7,089 nucleotides of DNA from Chitinophaga pinensis (lineage in GTDB: Bacteria; Bacteroidota; Bacteroidia; SXHM01). The notes below the pieces were generated by a model. It ran no database searches and had not been told where the DNA came from. It saw only the letters and a list, made by a program, of their open reading frames with translations. A program made the position numbers and the translations under genes. Every line of letters begins with the position of its first letter. The stretch's first letter is position 1. Below are positions 5,391 through 7,089 of this stretch, in pieces. The stretch covers positions 1-7,089 of the forward strand of contig CAMDBK010000161.1 in NCBI GenBank assembly GCA_945889235.1. Direction: 5' to 3'.

Positions 5391-5481
5391 GATAGAACGC
5401 AGATTTTTATGATGGTTAAGATAAATTAAGATTTAATCTATCTGCGCTAATCATAAAAATCATAATAATCTGTGTTCTATC
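5391..5481. repeat. Palindromic element, copy 2 (91 bp), possible bidirectional terminator
   Basis: The first 23 bases match the reverse complement of the last 23 at 21 positions, with perfect GATAGAAC/GTTCTATC ends. A second hairpin lies in the middle (5420-5442: GATA-ATTAA arms, 9 of 10 pairs, 3-base loop), so the element could fold into a long interrupted stem. It is related to copy 1, chiefly through its right arm. It lies between the convergent desaturase (stop at 5388) and priA (stop at 5485) genes with only 2-3 spare bases on each side, so it could end transcription from both. No strong G:C stem with a T-run is present. Confidence 0.9.
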
Positions 5482-5484
5482 ACA

Positions 5485-7089
5485 TCACATAGGATCAACA
5501 TCCACACTCACAATCACTGATTTAAATTCCTTCATCAGTTTCAGTTTTGTGATAATCTCACGTAGTTTTTCTTTGATACCTGAAGGAGCAATCTCTCTTT
5601 CTATTTTCAGTAAAAACGTTTTCAGGTAAAGTCCTTTAATGCGTGCAACCATGGGAAACTCTGGGCCAAGAAGATTTTTGCCAAATGCATTTTTGCCTTC
5701 AAACGAAATAAATCCGCAAGCGGTGTTCAGCACATCTACATTTTTGTGCTTCAATGTAATTTCAACCAAACGATAAAACGGAGGGTAGTTGAAACTCTTG
5801 CGTTCCAGCATTTCGTTGGCATACATGGCTTCGTAATTATTGGTAATCACCTGTTGGATGATAAACTTCTCAGGGTCGTGCGTTTGTATAATTACTTTTC
5901 CTCTTTTCTGTTTTCTTCCTGCTCGTCCGCTCACCTGTGCCATAAGCTGATAGCTGCGTTCGTGCGCACGGAAGTCGGGGAAGTTCAGCATTCCGTCAGC
6001 ATTTAAAATGCCCACCAATCCAACGTTGTCAAAGTCCAGACCTTTGGTCAGCATTTGTGTGCCTACAAGAATATCAATGTTGCCGTCCTCAAAATTTTCA
6101 ATCAATTGCTGATGCGCATATTTTCCGCGCGTAGTGTCTAAATCCATGCGCGCCACTTTAGCATCCGGAAAAAAGATGCCTATTTCTTCTTCAATCTTTT
6201 CGGTGCCAAAACCCTTTGCCTGCAAAGCGGTGTCGCCACAAGCCGGACAAGTTGCAGGAACTTTTTCGGTGTAACCGCAATAATGGCAACGCAGATGATT
6301 TTGATATTTGTGATAAGTCAAAGTAACATCGCAGTTTATACAGTGCTGAGTCCATGCACAGGTATTGCATTCCAGCACGGGCGAGTAGCCACGCCTGTTC
6401 TGAAAAAGAATAACCTGTTCTTTGTTTGTAAGCGCAAGTTCCATATTCTCTAAAAGCATGGGCGAGAAATTAGACTGCATCAACTTACGCTTCTTTGCTT
6501 CTTTAATGTCTGCAATAAAAATTTCAGGCATCAGCACACCACCATACCGCCCGACTAATTTTACTAAGCCGTATTTATTTATTTCTGCATTGCAATAGCT
6601 TTCAATGGAAGGTGTTGCAGAACCCATCAGTGTTTTTGCTCCATGAATTCGTGAAAGAATAATGGCTGAATCTCTTGCGCTGTAGCGCGGAGCAGGGTCG
6701 TATTGTTTGAAAGACGAATCATGTTCTTCATCCACAATCACCAAACCAAGGTTGGAGAAGGGTAGGAGCAAGGCAGAACGTGCACCAAGCAGAAGTTTAG
6801 GTTCTCCGGATTTGATGATGCTATTCCACACTTCCACTCGTTCATTATCATTCAATTTTGAATGGTAAACACTTACTGCATTGCCAAACTTCTTTTGCAA
6901 GCGCGAAGTGATCTGTGTAGTTAATGCAATTTCAGGAAGAAGGTATAAAGCCTGCTTTCCTGCTTTCAATGTTTCTTCAATCAGGCGCATGTAGATCTCT
7001 GTTTTGCCGCTGCCGGTAACACCGTGCAGAAGCACTACATCTTTTGTCTCGTAATGTTTGTGGATGCTTTCAATCGCAGTTTGTTGTTC
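5485..7089 (-). CDS. priA: Primosomal protein N' (PriA helicase), 5' end cut by window edge
   Basis: These 534 residues are the C-terminal part of PriA, the superfamily 2 DNA helicase that recognises stalled forks and restarts replication. The reading frame stays open to base 7089 (EQQTAIESIHKHYETKDVV precedes Walker A), so a GTG at 7035 is not the start. In partial numbering, Walker A GVTGSGKT is at 23-30, the DEEH box at 120-123, motif III GSATPS near 156-161, and NRRGYS near 231-236. Eight zinc-binding cysteines follow in four CxxC pairs (241/244, 250/253, 268/271, 281/284). GTQMLTKGLDF and QVSGRAGR (385-392) complete the helicase core. The end, SVDVDPM, is typical. The missing N-terminus should hold the 3'-end-binding and winged-helix domains, roughly 200-300 residues. 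All visible key residues are intact. It is convergent with the desaturase gene. Confidence 0.97.
   Translation of the reverse strand, partial: EQQTAIESIHKHYETKDVVLLHGVTGSGKTEIYMRLIEETLKAGKQALYLLPEIALTTQITSRLQKKFGNAVSVYHSKLNDNERVEVWNSIIKSGEPKLLLGARSALLLPFSNLGLVIVDEEHDSSFKQYDPAPRYSARDSAIILSRIHGAKTLMGSATPSIESYCNAEINKYGLVKLVGRYGGVLMPEIFIADIKEAKKRKLMQSNFSPMLLENMELALTNKEQVILFQNRRGYSPVLECNTCAWTQHCINCDVTLTYHKYQNHLRCHYCGYTEKVPATCPACGDTALQAKGFGTEKIEEEIGIFFPDAKVARMDLDTTRGKYAHQQLIENFEDGNIDILVGTQMLTKGLDFDNVGLVGILNADGMLNFPDFRAHERSYQLMAQVSGRAGRKQKRGKVIIQTHDPEKFIIQQVITNNYEAMYANEMLERKSFNYPPFYRLVEITLKHKNVDVLNTACGFISFEGKNAFGKNLLGPEFPMVARIKGLYLKTFLLKIEREIAPSGIKEKLREIITKLKLMKEFKSVIVSVDVDPM

Noticed and set aside
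4187..5481. Composite transposon carrying the desaturase
   Set aside because: The flanking elements are short and palindromic, encode no transposase, and no target-site duplication is evident; only repeat-mediated recombination remains plausible.
7033..7035. GTG as a start codon for priA
   Set aside because: The frame is open to the window edge, and the upstream codons (EQQTAIESIHKHYETKDVV) match the PriA helicase domain just before Walker A, so the gene is cut by the window edge.
1..7089. A defence, toxin-antitoxin or biosynthetic system spanning several genes
   Set aside because: Every substantial coding region is assigned to secretion, RNA binding, lipid metabolism or replication restart, or is a small lipoprotein; no nuclease, toxin, reverse transcriptase or synthetase motifs were seen.

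Overview
The window looks like a chromosomal segment of a Bacteroidota bacterium. The evidence is a PorP/SprF-family protein next to a protein with a type IX secretion (T9SS) type B sorting domain, several starts with no Shine-Dalgarno sequence, promoter-like TAnnTTTG motifs, Bacteroidota-style lipoprotein signals, and AT-rich intergenic DNA full of short palindromic repeats. The genus cannot be named from this sequence. No RNA gene, insertion sequence, CRISPR array, phage gene or recognisable defence system was found, and no stretch longer than about 200 bases lacks a gene.

Layout, left to right. Bases 1-158 are a 42-bp tandem repeat (3.8 copies) that enters from beyond the left edge. It may be the 3' end of a gene for a Cys/His-containing 14-residue repeat protein: every difference between units is synonymous in one frame, which is the least expected signal here. 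Next come two minus-strand genes sharing a 4-base stop/start overlap: a PorP/SprF-like outer-membrane protein (824-1807) and, downstream, a small predicted lipoprotein ending in a type B sorting domain (183-827). An intergenic spacer (1808-2010) holds an 18-bp perfect palindrome and two dispersed-repeat-like sequences.

The plus-strand genes follow: a CvfB-like S1/winged-helix RNA-binding protein (2011-2661), a long AT-rich nested inverted repeat (2666-2755), a small lipoprotein (2800-3300), a 3-hydroxyacyl-CoA dehydrogenase whose ATG directly follows the lipoprotein stop (3301-4191), and a membrane fatty acid desaturase (4315-5388). Two related palindromic elements with GATAGAAC-like ends (4187-4312 and 5391-5481) fill both gaps around the desaturase almost exactly. 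The window ends in the 3' two thirds of priA on the minus strand, convergent with the desaturase.

Functionally, the left part is a probable T9SS cargo/partner pair. The middle is housekeeping: RNA binding, fatty-acid or hydroxybutyrate metabolism and membrane-lipid desaturation. The right end is replication restart. The dehydrogenase and desaturase both act on fatty acyl chains, but a palindromic element with its own promoter-like motif separates them, so joint regulation is not shown. The novelty here lies in the repeats and the secretion pair; no new multi-gene system is evident.
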